DNA of 64,000 nucleotides, taken from contig OZ024889.1 in assembly GCA_964017195.1 (NCBI GenBank), positions 58,289,574 through 58,353,573 of the forward strand, read 5' to 3'. The translations under genes and the position numbers were made by a program. Source of the DNA: Siderastrea radians. Lineage: Eukaryota; Cnidaria; Anthozoa; Scleractinia; Rhizangiidae. The stretch's first letter is position 1, and every line of letters starts with the position of its first letter. Positions 22,841 to 35,521 of this stretch are shown here, piece after piece. The notes below the pieces were generated by a model. That model searched no databases and was not told the origin of the DNA. It worked only from the letters and a program-made list of their open reading frames with translations.

Positions 22841-25829
22841 TGATGGCGCGTTAGGGAGCGGTTTGATCAAGCAGTATACAGGGGGCCTGTTAAAATTAAC
22901 CTAGTGAAGTATTACCTAGATTGCCACGAGTCTCACAGTAACTCATTGGTTAGACAATCCCGCCCGAATCCGACCGGGGTATGGAAGGTTTTAGGTTTGA
23001 CTCCCCTCAGGGCCTCGTATCTCTGACCGTCAAGCAACAGTCAAACAACATGAACGGTTCTTCTTGCAAAGTTGAATGTTAAAACAAGGCATTCAACATG
23101 TAGCCTGTGCCGGAATCTCGGTTAGTGGGGACGAGCGAAAAAGCGGGCGAACGAGCAAAAAAAAAAAAAAAAAAAAACCACAGGAAAAACGTCTAGTCTC
23201 TCCCCAGCGCCCACGCGTTTTTTCTCGCCAGTTTGTTTTCTCGATCCGCTTCTCCGACTATCTTGGAGCCTGGAACAGACTAAGTTATCGATGTTTCACA
23301 AATTTGATGATCTTGTTTGTATCACACAAAATACGAACTTCGTTAATCTAATTTAAATTTTTTAGCGGTCTTTTTTAAACTTGGCTAGGTTTAGCTACAA
23401 TCGTGGCCAGAACGTTTGGGACACTAAGCCAAATTTTTAGTAACACGTTAATAATATCTTCTCCCCCTCCTCCCCCCAAACAATGTTGACTGTCCAGAGT
23501 CCAACACATCCCGGATATCTTGTACAGTTTCTGTACTTCAACTTTGTTTAGGGGGAGCGGGGGAAAGAACTTTGTAAAATGCTTTTGAGGGGTTTATGTC
23601 ATCGCCCATTTTCAATTTGCTCACAAAAAGATTAAGAAAAGGCCAAGTGTCCCTTAACCAATTGGCCAGGATTGCAGGTTTAGATGTGATTTTGCGTTCA
23701 AATTGCCGAGGAAGGGAGAGTCTTGTATCTCAAAGCCTAGGACGGTTAAGCGGCAATGGTGACTTCTTGTCTCGCCGACCCCTTCTGTTTTAGCAATTTT
23801 GCCCACCGCTAGCACAAGCTCAGCACCCTCTTGGTCGTCTTATTATTCATTGTTGCTTGCTGTGGGAGTTGTTGTGGAAAATATTAACTGTTCTAAATGT
23901 AAATTTTAAGTTCTCTTTTGAACTCACTCACTTGATCTGCGGTTTAGTCCATCACGTTGGAGTAATCTGGCTGCTCTTTACAAAACCAAGCGATCGAGTA
24001 ATCAACTTAAAATGGAAGAGAGGGAGAAGGTATTATATCAGATATTTCCGCAGTCAAAAGAAACCTTAGTTGTGATTGTTTGGCAGAGGCACAGCACTCG
24101 GTTTGTTGAAGAGATGATCCTATATTATATGTGACAATTCTTATGCAAAGCAAATAAAGTTTGATAAATAATTGTTTTCAAATCGGCATCCTCTACTCTC
24201 TGATAGAAAACAATCGCTCACGCTACTGTCCTCAGAAAACAAAATTTCTAAGTGACAGCTAAAACTACTAATTAAAAACTACTTAACGTAACGTAACCAT
24301 TTATGCCTGGGTAAATCCCTTGTGGTTCTCCTTTTAAATTTATCTCCCGGAAAGAACTAGCCTGTACGATGATGTTGTTTCTTTAATTTTTCAACTGATA
24401 TTATGCACATTGATTAACATTTCTGGATGAGAAAAGAGATTCATTAATGTTCATTGTTGAGTGGCAATTCCCACGGCTATAAATGAAATCGAACAGCTGG
24501 ATAAATAGCGATTTGGAAGTATTGTTATTTTCTTTGAAATGGGGCAAACATGTGATGAAACTAAATATCACCAAGAAATTCTGTGAAAGATTTCTCTTGA
24601 GGGATGTATCCTGTCTGAAAAGCGAGTAATCATGGACATAATTTGTCTACAACTATTTCCTTAAAGCGTTAAGACCAATACATGTATTTTTTCTTTTGGA
24701 AATTATCTGCTTATAAATCTGAGGTAGATCGTTAGGCTTAAAATGACAAAGTTTTATTTTATTTTTTGGGTGTGATAATGCCATTAACTCATAAATGTGT
24801 TCCTGTGTATTCCACATTTTGTTTTATCTTTGTCCGTTTTACTCAAAACTGTTACAATCGAACCTCGATATTACGAAGTGCGAAGAAGGGACAGGCAATA
24901 AGTTTTCGTTACAACGAAGTAAGTTTCTTCCGGTTTTTAACTCATGGAGACCCATAGGTTTAAAACGTGTTATAGGAAGGGGACAAAAAAATTCGGTCAA
25001 TCGGTCGGTCGATCCGCCGTAAACGTTTATCATTGATGATATCCTGTGGGGTGGAAAAGGAAGAAGGCTTATCTTTTGCGTTTGGTTTTGTTGGGGACAG
25101 TTCTTATCAAAAGTCGCTATGTGTGTTATCTGCCACAAAGCAGTCACGCAAACTGATACAGGTAACGCCATTTTATAAAACTTCTGGTATTCCTCTCTGT
25201 GTTGTAAAATACTGAAAATGTGAGGGTTTAAGGAGAATTCAAACGCTTCATCCCAGGAACTACGTGTATCCACGCAGACTACTTATTAACAGCATTTCAT
25301 CTTCACGAGTAAGCTCTCGGGAGTCTGATTCTCTTTTTTGGACCAGTTAGTAATTATGAAAACACATTCATGTCGACTTCAGTCATGGCTAAAGTAGATA
25401 TGAAAACTACTATCATGAGTGAACAGAGAACACATTGAACACAAACCCCCGCCAGGCACTGAACTTGTTTCACAACGTGCAATTTGCATCGATCGTAACG
25501 AAATTTCGAAAGGAGGAGAAGTCGGCAAATTTGTCCGAGGTGTGCATCACCGAATGTCACATCAACCGATTAACGAACCTTTTATGAAATGTCTGTAAGT
25601 TCCCTCTGGTTTTTATTTTTTTGACCCCTTAGTAATTTTGAAAACACACTAGATTCATGTCCACTTCGTGGCTAAAGCAGATAAGAAAACTACATCTCTG
25701 AATGGAAAGAGAGCACTCTAAACACGAACACCAGACAGGCAGCTTTTTTCTCAACGCCGTATATTTGTATCGCTTGAAACGAAATTGCGAGAGAAGTTGC
25801 AAGAAAGATTACTCCGATTGTCGACAGCA
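22841..25829. other. Intergenic; repeats only
   Basis: Contains a decayed tRNA-like sequence (22925-23012), a foldback element related to 56321-56491 (about 23101-23282, with a poly-A run at 23157-23178), and a segment (23840-24780) shared with 29880-30830, 45080-45840 and 47960-48980. Positions 24890-25110 match 37420-37610. I find no convincing exon. Confidence 0.55.
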
Positions 25830-26631
25830 ATATCACACTCTATTAAGACGCAGGTTACACAGTGTGTAACCCACACTATAATATAGTGTGATGTTCCACA
25901 AATTTGGCGAGTTTACTAAAAATTAAAGCTCTGTGATTGTTTCTTTCAGACATAAATGCGAACGTTCGTTAGCCTTTTCTTTTATTTTGAGGTTTGGCTA
26001 AGTTTCGGTGTAATTTTGCGTTCAAATTTCCCAAAAAGGGAGAGACGTGTATCTCAAATGCCAGGACGGCTAAGGAGCAACTTTTTGTCCTCTTGTCGAC
26101 TGTGGCAAAGGGTAAAAAAAATTGTCTTTGGGGGCAAATGCGTCCTGATTTTTTTCTTGGGCGATGAAAAAGGGAAAAATCACTCTCACAGGTAAGAGTA
26201 GGAGTAAGGTATTTACAGGTATCTTAGTAATAACAAGAGCTCCTAGTAATAATTACAATAACGGGGAAAGCTTTCATGTTTCTGACTTCATCGACTCTAC
26301 ATCGAACTAACGAACAACCCCTAACAACTAACGAGCAACCCGGAAGTTAAAAAAAAACATAAGCAAGGCATGTTTTTGTTTTTTAACTCTATTTTATTTT
26401 TCAGTTTATTTCCCTTCAAATCTTTTACAATCGTCTTCTGTGTAGGCCCTTAACTCATTATTCTTAATTCGAGCTTTATTTAACTTTTAAATAAGGCTTC
26501 CCTTTTTGGGATTAAGCTTCCTTTATCCTTTATCCAACTGCAAATTATCGGGCGGTGAAATATCAACCTTAAAGAAAAGAAAAACAATTATTTACCCAGT
26601 ATACGAAGAAAACGAAAAAAAAAACACTTCA

Positions 26632-26790
26632 AGCTTTCTTTTCTTGTAGACTGTCTGGGTAAAAGGAAAATTTCACATCTGGTAACCCAATCTCGTGTAA
26701 GTCACGATAGATTGGGTTTTCCTTCATTGAAGGAAAGGGCAGCTGCAAGACTGATTCTTCAATATAATCAAGAAATATAACTGTTCCTTG
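26632..26790 (-). other. Conserved open segment, possible exon
   Basis: The minus-strand segment reading FPSMKENPIYRDLH...FYPDSLQEK is well preserved in the sister duplication (42727-42850). A TGA stop follows here but is TGG in the sister copy. It could be a 3' exon of the EGF gene or shared non-coding sequence. No clear splice acceptor fixes its start. Confidence 0.3.
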
Positions 26791-27105
26791 AGGCTGTCGC
26801 CTTTTTTCTTGAATCGAAACCTTACGAAAACCAAAATAAATCCATAGATATCTCAGTACGTTATGGGGTAGCTTGGACATACATGAATTAAAAAACAAAA
26901 TCACCAATTGGTAACCATTCGAGAAAATCATAAGTCTGAAAGCAGCTCTTCATTTATCAGTTACAAACTGCAAACATTTGTCAGATGAACCACAACTCGC
27001 GTTGATTCGTTTTTTAAACCAGATAATTAATTGTCGATGAACTCAACGGAAGCTTTGAGGACGGGCAATCGTACCTTTGCTGCCTCTCGTTGGACGCTAA
27101 ATCAC

Positions 27106-28993
27106 TTACGATGGGGCTGTAAAAAAAAAGAAATGACTTTAATTACAAGATCAATCTAAAAGCAGATAAAAGCAGATACTTAAAGCAAGGTAACTTGACA
27201 TTACCGGTTTGACAGTTTCGTCCTGTGTATCCAGATTTGCATTCGCAAACGTAGCCTCCCTGTGGGTCGGAGTAACAACTTCCGCCGTTTTGGCATGGGT
27301 TGGTGTGAGCGCAAATATCTGTAAAGAATAAATACAGAGAAAATTGTTTTAATAAATGTTAATCTCGGTAGTAGGTGCTGGTCCTTTTAATAACAACATA
27401 CTCTGCAGAGTTATCCAACCCACAGCGTTTCACTATTTATTACAGATACTTGACCACGGAGATACTGGCCAGGGGATTACGTTACAACACAGATACCTTA
27501 CTAAAAAAGATTCCGATGAGAATATACTGAGATGCTGGTGTGACCACAAGTTCCGCAAGACAACTATAATGTAATCAAAACTCACCAACAATCATTCTGC
27601 AACACTTTAGCTCCTCAATGCAGTACAGTTCATTACAGTCTGATTTATAGAAACCAGCCACGTAGTAGCCGTCTTTCTTGCATTCGCTAAGCCCACGGTT
27701 GTCAAACGAGCCCCATATGTTCTCGTTGTAGCAGTCTTCGTACTGATCAGGAAATATATTCGGCTTACAGCACTTGGCCTCTTCAATTTTATACAACCAG
27801 CCGTCACCGCTGTTGCGGTAGAGACCTTGGAGGAAGGATCCATTTGGACAAAGGGCCCAGACGTGGAAGCTAAAGATTAAAAATTGTATAATAGCAAAAA
27901 TGAATGAAACGCTCCTTGAATGTTAAAGCTATATTGCAATCACTAGGGCAAGCACAAGATTCCAAACGATGTTTTTGAAAGGCGAACGCTATCATTTGAC
28001 CAAAACAGTTTTGAACCTGTGATTACGCTTATTTCAGAAGGTGCTTTGTTGTACGGAGTTGTGATTTTACTTTCACTTGCAAGTGCTTCCGCACAGACTA
28101 GCTTTACTAGTGAAACAGCGATATAATGACAAAAAGATAACAAAGTTTTAACCACTATTTTCTCGAAACAAGTTGCCATGCTGGTACTTTAAAACTCAGA
28201 AACAGCAGCTCGCATCCCACCGTGGGAGGCCTTGTTCTATAACCTAAGTTCTCTCATGCTAAGTGGTTGATTAATTTTAAAACTGTCCCGTCAGCTGTCC
28301 CGTTTCTTATGAATAGAAAAAAGGTTTGTATATCCACCCATCCCAGGATGTAGCCCCAATGTTCTAGCGGAAACTGCAAACCTCAAAAAATAATAATAAT
28401 AATAACGGAGCAAGGACGAGAACCAACAACAAACTCAACCCACATATGACACCGGGACCGGGAACCGAACCCGGGCCACATTGGTGGAAAGCGAGTGCTC
28501 TCACCACTGCGCCATCGCTGCTCCCCATGATCTTGCTCCTGCCGTCAAATTTGACTGATTCGTGATTCCCGTTTTGTGGGTAGCAATCCTTTCCAATCTA
28601 TTATGAGAAGCTATGTATGCTGCAAGACTGCACGGCATCCTTCAAAGTGCCATTAGCGGTAGGCAGTAAACGAGAAAAGGCCCTAATAGTTGTCTTGCGA
28701 ACTTACTTGTCAAGAGTGCCCCACCAGTTAGTGTGTTGACAAGTTGATGGCGTGTTGTTATATGGCGAAAGAGCTGTACAGCACTTTGCTTCTTCAATTG
28801 AATAGATCTCATCATCTGATTCTCTATCATTCCTCCACAGCCCCTTTATGTACTGTGTTGATGAGTCACACGTTGCCCAACCTTGATGATCAAACGCTCC
28901 CCACCAGTTGGCCATTTGACATGAAGCTTCAGAGTTCTGAATGCAACACGTATTCAGGACTAGCAGACTGACCAAAAAGTTTTGAAGTTTCAT
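27106..28993 (-). CDS. Secreted CC-module / EGF protein, 4 exons
   Basis: Exons in transcript order: 28707-28993, 27586-27869, 27205-27318 and 27106-27116 (stop 27106-27108). All junctions are GT/AG and phases match (2, 1, 1), giving 231 residues. The order is signal peptide ([17 protein letters not shown]), three CC modules and one EGF domain with six canonical cysteines (CAHTNPC, GSC, CEC and C near the end), then a 3-residue tail (APS). An upstream in-frame ATG at 29014 would add seven residues; a possible AG acceptor precedes 28993, so a 5'UTR intron is conceivable. EGF plus modules suggests an extracellular binding or matrix protein. The last exon is very short and is the least certain part. 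I do not recognise the module family. Confidence 0.78.
28385..28526 (-). mobile_element. tRNA-derived SINE
   Basis: On the minus strand the element starts GGGGAGCAGCGATGGCGCAG and carries TGGCGCAGTGGTGAGAGCA (A box) and GGGTTCGGTTCCC (B box). It then has an unrelated body and an ATT-rich tail. The block is missing from the sister duplication at 43905, which gives the empty site. Confidence 0.88.
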
Positions 28994-29147
28994 GCTAAAA
29001 AAAAAACATAGCATGAAAACTGCGGCCTTAATCTGTTGTTTAGTCTGTTGTCTGTTGTATTTTGCATTTTGTATTTTGTATTTTTACTTACGGCTACTTG
29101 AAAAGCAGCCCGCTGAATGTATTTTTTACTGTGATAAAATAAAGGCC

Positions 29148-29203
<56 letters not shown>
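29148..29203. repeat. (TTA)n microsatellite
   Basis: About 18 uninterrupted units; absent from the sister duplication. Confidence 0.97.
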
Positions 29204-31779
29204 GCTTAGATTCTAAAGGCGATTTCTAATCGCCTGTGTACGGGCGATTTCCGCTGCTCTTTCACTACGAATTTGAGACATCAAAATGCAGAAAACAACC
29301 TTAGCTTGTTAAAGAAATTTAGGCTATTTTCATGTTATAATGGGCATATTTTAAGCTGCACATTATGGAACCTCGATTGTATATATAATATCTGGTAAAC
29401 AGGAAAACGAAGAATGGAGAAGGAAACGAACGATGGACAAGGGAATATGCTTCCTTTTGGCTGCTAGTTTCTTCGCTGGAAACATGTTTTTAAAAATAAA
29501 AAGATACTCGCAAAGGCTGACTCGAGGATAAGGTACGTAAGGAGCAGAGACTCCGAGTAATGGGCTTCTATAAAACAAACTGGCTGAAGTTCACTGTTTA
29601 GAAGTTATCAATTTAGGTTAGTCTATCCTCTTTACTATCCTGTAGCAACGTGCTTTCGCTTGTATCTGCAGCCAAGGAAACAAATGCAAAAAATTGTGCA
29701 ATTTACGGCCATACTGGCCGTAGCCAGTATGAGGCAAACCGAGGCACTTGCCTCAATCATTTTTTCTTTTTCTCGGTCATTTTTTTCGTTTAACACCATA
29801 ATTACCTAGGACTGAGAATTTAACCATGGAAATTGCTTCAGTCATACTTTTTTTCTGGCCACGGCCCTGATAATAAGTAAATCCTTTTACCTTTTAGTTT
29901 TCAGCTCGTTGGAGCAATCTGGTAGCTCTTTACAACACCTAGTGGATGATCAATTCTAAATGGAAGAGTCGGAGAATGTCTAATATTAGCTATTTCCGCA
30001 GTCAAAAGAAGCCTTAGTTATGTTTGCCTGTCAGAGCACAACACTATAAGCTTGTAAGGGACGATCCAATATTATATGTGACGATTTTTATGCAAAGCAA
30101 ATAAAGCTTCGTAAATAATTGCTTTCAAATCGACATAATCAACTCGTTGATAGAAAACAATCGCTCACACTAAGTCCTCAGAATACAAAATTTCTTCTCA
30201 TTTCTATTTTGAGTACGGCACACAATTTCGTTGTTTTCGGTTGTAATTGTTCAGTGGTTTGCTTAAAACTACCAAACTACTTGTTTTGTACGACGTGCCA
30301 ACTTCGGCGCCTTGATCTAATTAATTAAAAGGCATAAATTGCTTACTAAAACTATATGGTTTTACACAACCATTAGCTCGAGAAATCTTTTGCAGTTTGC
30401 CTTTTAAATCTATCTGTTTATTAGCTAGGAGTGCTTTCTCTTGGGTTTAAAGAAATTAAGCAACCTGAAAGAATTAACCTGTACAATGAAGAAGGAAATT
30501 ATTTCTTTAATTCTCAACTGATATTATGCGCATTGATTAACAATGATTGTTGAGAAAATAAATTAGTTGATGTTGAGTGGCAAAATTCCCACGGATATCA
30601 ATGAAATCGAACAGCTAGGTATAGAGGGATTTGAAAGATTTTTACTTTTTTCGTTAAAATGGCTCAAACGTGATGAAACAAAATATTAACCAAAAATCTG
30701 GTTGAAAGATTTTTCCTCTTGAGGGGTTTAGCCGGGCTGAGAAGCGAGTGATCATTGGCATAATTTGTCTACAATTATTTCCTTCAAACTTTGAAACAAA
30801 TTTTTGGAAATTATCTGCTTATAAATCAAGGCCAGAACGGTCAGGGGTACAAACGTCTTGTTTGCCGACCCCTTTCGTTTTAGCAATTTTGCCCAGGAGT
30901 AGCCCAAGCTCAGCACCCTCTTGGTCGCCTTATCATTCTTGTTGCCGATTATAGGAGTTTTTATAGGAACTGATATGACCTGTACTAAATGTAAACTACA
31001 GATATCTTTTTAACTCGCGTAAGGCTTGTTCTCCGGTTTCCTTAGAATCATTTTTCTTACTATTTTTTATTTATTTATTGTTATATAATAAGGCATCTTA
31101 AAGAAAATAGGCAACCAATAAGAATTACCCTAAACCATAGGTAACCTGTAATGTGCGAGGAAAAAGGAAATTCTTTCTGGTTTTCTACTGATAATGCACA
31201 TTGATTAAGATGTTTGTCGAGTAAACACATTAACTGACGTTGAATGGTAAAATTCCCACGGAAAAAACAGCTATGTAAATGGCAATTTTGAAGAATTTTG
31301 TTTTTGATCATGTAACAGTCATTCTAGAGCGGCAAACATGAGACGAAAAAGGCTTAATCACAACTTAGTCAAAGAAGAGACAACGATTTCCATTTGTAAG
31401 CTTATCTCAGTTCAATCAAAATTGGCTTTTAAACGGTCACCCTCTGAATATGAATCAATAATCACCCTGCTATCCTTTTTGCTTTTTTAATTTATCGTGT
31501 TATGTTTCGTTAAAAACGACCTCGCTCTAAAACCTAGCTAAAAACGAGGAAGAGCCTGGGCAGCTTCTCTGTTTCCCTTCCCTAAAGATTTGCAGACCCT
31601 AGAAATATAGTTAGCCTGAGTTTCAATGCTAGCAGTAAATCGATGAAAACGTTTTGAAGAAAATGTAAGAAACTAAATTAAGCCGTACATGAAATCATGT
31701 GCTAGAAAACTGTGAATTTGAACGATGAAATACACCTAGAATAGCCTCACAGCAGCCTTTTCTTAAGATTAGAGTCAAT

Positions 31780-33281
31780 AAGCACAAGACATTTGTAAGC
31801 TTATCTCAGTTCAATCAAAATTGGTTTTTAAACGGTCACCCTAGTCAACAAGCACAAGCGCTATTGGATAGCACTAGAAATAGCGCTCTTTATTATATGG
31901 CAAGCAATTCTCCAGTCTAAATCGAGTCTTCTGATTGGTTAGTTTTCGGTCGGGATTTTACAGTACGGACCATTACTATGGAAACGGTCCTTTTTGGATA
32001 TTTTTTTTTCGCGCTTCCGCAAAATTCAAACTCCGAAAACGCAAGAAGATTAAAAAAAGGAAAGGTTTGGAGCTGGTACAAAACCGGAATGATCGAGGTA
32101 AACACGCTTGTTCAGCTGTGAAAAGCGCTCTTCAATTAACTTTACCGACTTTTTGATATAGGCAAAACATTCGCCAGCAGTGAATCAAAAAGCATGGCCA
32201 ACGTTCTTCAGTGACTGTGTGTGTGTTTATTGTTTTTTTTTTTTTGTACGGCTATTAGACTGTAAGCTGTAAAGAGCCGCGTAAATCGGCCAACACTTAA
32301 ACAATAATTATTAAAATTCAGCATTAACAAAAGAGTACGTTTCTCAGCGAAAAAAACTGAAAACTGCAAAACAACTGGCAAACGGCTTTCATCAGCAACT
32401 GTAATCGAACGGAAGCGATCAAGTTCTTGTCTAGTTTAATATTGGCCATTGCTTCAGGCAGCGCTTTCCACAAGAACAAATGAAAGCTACACGTACATGT
32501 ATTAAACTAACAGTGTACCTTGATTCCTCAGCGAGATTTTTCCTCTTGTAGTGGACATCTTTGAAAAATAATTTTAGCTCGGTTCACAAGTCCGCTCTTG
32601 CTGTAGCTCGCGCTAAAAACAACTCTGTTAGGTGCGACGAAAGTTTGCTCTCAGCATCCACAAAGCTCTCCATAAAGCGACTGAAGCAAACAACTTGCAG
32701 TATTTGATGGAGACATAATTTCCAGTGTCTTTTTTTTTAAGTTCGAGTGTTCCTTCGTTCACCTTGCGGATTACGGACTAACACGCTGCCACAATTTCCA
32801 GTTTGAGAAGCACGTTTCTGAGATTTTATCGCGGCCTTTTCATTATTCTTCTTTTTCCCGAATTGTCTCTGCCCATAACGAAGACGTATTTTCAAATAAA
32901 ACTATCTTGTGTTGTAGAGGATAACGAAAAACTGACACATATATTAGAAGCAGAGCAGTTTTCATTCAAGAGCCACGCAAGTTTTCGCCGATCGACAGCA
33001 ACGATCATCAAACTGATTCGAAAGCCAGTTAAAATCGCTGGCTTCTTTTCTTGACATCGCGCCGGAAATTGACTTGAATGAACTACCGGAAGTGTTGTTT
33101 CGTACGAAAAATGATGCCATATAACTACTTACTAACTTCACTTGCTCGGGACCGTACTTGGGAATATTGACCCTCGGTCGTTTTTGTACGGACCTCGCTG
33201 CGCTCGGTCCGTACTGCCACGACCTCGGGCCAATATTCCCCAGTACGGCCCTCGCGTTCAGTTAGTAAGAAGTTAATAAAT

Positions 33282-33330
<49 letters not shown>

Positions 33331-33340
33331 GACTTAATTC
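31780..33340. mobile_element. Copy-specific insertion with a foldback end
   Basis: This 1.5-kb block is absent from the sister duplication between 46430 and 46440. It includes a 50-bp direct duplicate (31395-31443 and 31794-31842) at its left. At its right is a foldback: GACCGTACTTGGGAATATTGACC (first 20 bases diagnostic) at 33149 pairs with GGCCAATATTCCCCAGTACGG at 33222, around GTACGGACCTCGCTGCGC. A TTA microsatellite (33284-33329) closes it. It is likely one non-autonomous DNA element or two nested ones. The frame at 32803-33054 has no recognisable domain. Confidence 0.55.
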
Positions 33341-33790
33341 TGTCTATTTGGATTCATGATTATTCATGGCCATGGGTATATTGAAGAAACAAACTTTGGA
33401 GATCACAAATAACTTTGTCCTTGACAAAGAAAACCCAAAGCAGTTGGAAATTCAATGTTACCGCTATTCCAAAAATGTTATTTTATTTGTCTTTGGCCAT
33501 GGATGGTCAGGAGGGAAATGGATGCAACTTGAAAAAAATCGGATCGCTCTTTTTCAAGTATTCCTTCATGTCTAGCAAAAACCTTTATAAACTGGTTGTG
33601 TTTTGTTATCCATTCAAGAATTCACTTCACGTCTACCTTTTGGAGTTCTAAGACTACTTTGTGTATAAGAAAATGCTCTTAGTTTTGATCAAACCAAAAT
33701 ATTGATCCCAAACAAAAATTTACTGTGACATAGCCCCTTTAAGACCTCTGCATTTTTGGAGTAGAAAAGAGAAAAAATCGAATTTTTCTC

Positions 33791-35258
33791 TATTTTGACA
33801 AAAATTCATATGTACTAGAGGAAAAAAAGAGCTATCGAGTGGTAAAAGTTTTAGGTTGAGATCTTATTTAGTTCAAGAGATATAAAGGTAGAAAGTATAA
33901 GAAAGTATAAGATTGATGACAGGTGAAGTCAAACAACTTTCGTCAGTTCATTAACGATAGCAACATGCCAAATGTTGCACGCGAATCATTGATCAAGTTT
34001 TAATCAGACCGGACAATACGAGACAAAGGTTCCTTCGACGATCAATGTGCTCATAACAAATGGTAACAGAATGGGCTAGTTCAAGAAAAAATACCAGAGA
34101 ACAGCCACAATATGAAAACGGAATCGACTGCAGAGCTTCAGATAGCGATCATGCGTTTTTTTCAAAACGGATAAACGAAGCGGCCCATGTTTGTGATGAC
34201 AACAGTGCATTTATTGTGGTAGGACAATATGGATCAATATGGTAACTTTGCGTTCGTGTACAGATTAAATAGAGGGAGAATTCTTAAGTTGTCTGTTTTA
34301 TTCATCCCGAAAATGTCTATTGCCATTTGTAGCCTCAAATAAAGAAACGACTTGAAGGCATTTCCACAGCTTGAACTTGAACAAATTAACTGTAATACGC
34401 GCATCAAAAGACTAACTTCGTTTTCTGAGGTCATTCTTTCTCTCCCATTTGTTTACCTTTTCTGTCTCTGCTACAACCATTCAGGCCACTAGTTGAAGCT
34501 CCCTTCATCGAGGTCAGTGATACAGAAAAAAAAATCTCTCGGTTTGGGAGCAAAAGTAGATCTATGCTCAGCGAGTATTCTGCAGCACGTGCCTGCTTGT
34601 TGTATTTGACGCGCGCATTCCGCCGACAATCGATGATAGGTCTAATTAGTTGGTTGCATAGGATTGGATCAAAGTCGCGAATCGGAAACGCCGTTGCGTA
34701 AACAATCCCTAATCCCCAGAAATCTAAAAGCCGCTTTTTCTCAAATTCAATTTTGAGTGCACAAGCGAAGTTTGGAGAGTTTATTCTCGCTAAGTATGCG
34801 ACCAATTTACGTGAAAATTGGCACGGAGCTTGCAGATGTGTTGAATTTAAAACGGTGTCTCGGAATTTTTGTTTTCGCATTAGTTTTTTGAGATATGGCC
34901 TTTTCTTTCGAAAAGGTCGCAAAAACTACCATTCTGATCTTAGAAAACTCATTAAAAAATAAAGAAGCACTAAAATCGAAATCTGAGACACCGTTTTTTG
35001 GTTCAATACTCTGCTGTATAATAAGTTCCACCGGAAATGAGAAGTGTTGAGGTTAAAAATAAAATGTAACTTTATTTCCAAGGAGATTTATGCAAAAGTG
35101 GCGCAAAATACGAGATATTTGCTTATTAAGGTTTAAGGAAATATACAGTTTGGTTGTAATTGAGCGAATATTTGACGTGCTAAGCGCAAATAAACGAAAC
35201 CACTGTTTTTACTTCTGTGTATCCTTAAAAACCTTTTCATTGTCCTCTAAATTTACTG
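33791..35258. other. No recognisable gene
   Basis: A 163-codon minus frame (34431-34922) has no family signature and overlaps another frame on the plus strand. AAAACGGTGTCTC (34850) and GAGACACCGTTTT (34984) form an inverted repeat, so part of this block is probably a foldback element. The block is absent from the sister region near 47585. Confidence 0.45.
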
Positions 35259-35521
35259 AAACGATCAAGAAACACAACAGGAGACCTGCACATCAGCGAA
35301 CCACCGAGGGAACAACTTCAAATCGGACCTCTCGGGAAACAACTTCACAGCGGAACAACTAGGATCGAAACGCACCAATCACAGCCGACCATCGTGATTC
35401 ATGTGGTGACGCGCAACCAGTCGACCTCATCGCCTGATGAAGACTAGCAGTAAGCAGTCGAAACGTCGCGATCTACAACTCAAGTGACTACATCGTGAGA
35501 CAAACGATATACACTTTATTG
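35259..35521 (+). mobile_element. Degenerate Penelope-like terminal repeat (left part)
   Basis: Resembles 16180-16440: an AAGAAACACAACAG start, GAGGGAACAAC, the segment GACCTCATCGCCTGATGAAG, and CATCGTGAGACAAACGA. Its remaining end is displaced to 37214-37256 by the insertion that follows. A hammerhead-like core is at 35434-35463. Confidence 0.85.

Larger units (their letters stand above)
25830..33790. repeat. Large segmental duplication, copy with the EGF gene
   Basis: Collinear with 41895-47585: 26000-26600 with 42050-42660, 27490-28380 with 42860-43910, 28600-29014 with 44060-44470, 29206-29640 with 44530-45000, 29880-31400 with 45080-46380, and 33340-33700 with 46440-47500. Blocks unique to this copy are the EGF exon region (26760-27480), a SINE (28385-28526), a TTA microsatellite (29148-29203), 29702-29868 and 31780-33340. 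The two copies are diverged and not recent. Confidence 0.88.

Noticed and set aside
28703..28971. Plus-strand frames opposite the CC-module exons (28744-28971, 44215-44442)
   Set aside because: They mirror conserved minus-strand exons; the signal peptide, cysteines and splice sites all belong to the minus strand.
34431..34922. 163-codon minus-strand frame
   Set aside because: No domain, signal or splice context; it overlaps a plus frame of similar quality in a region with foldback structure.
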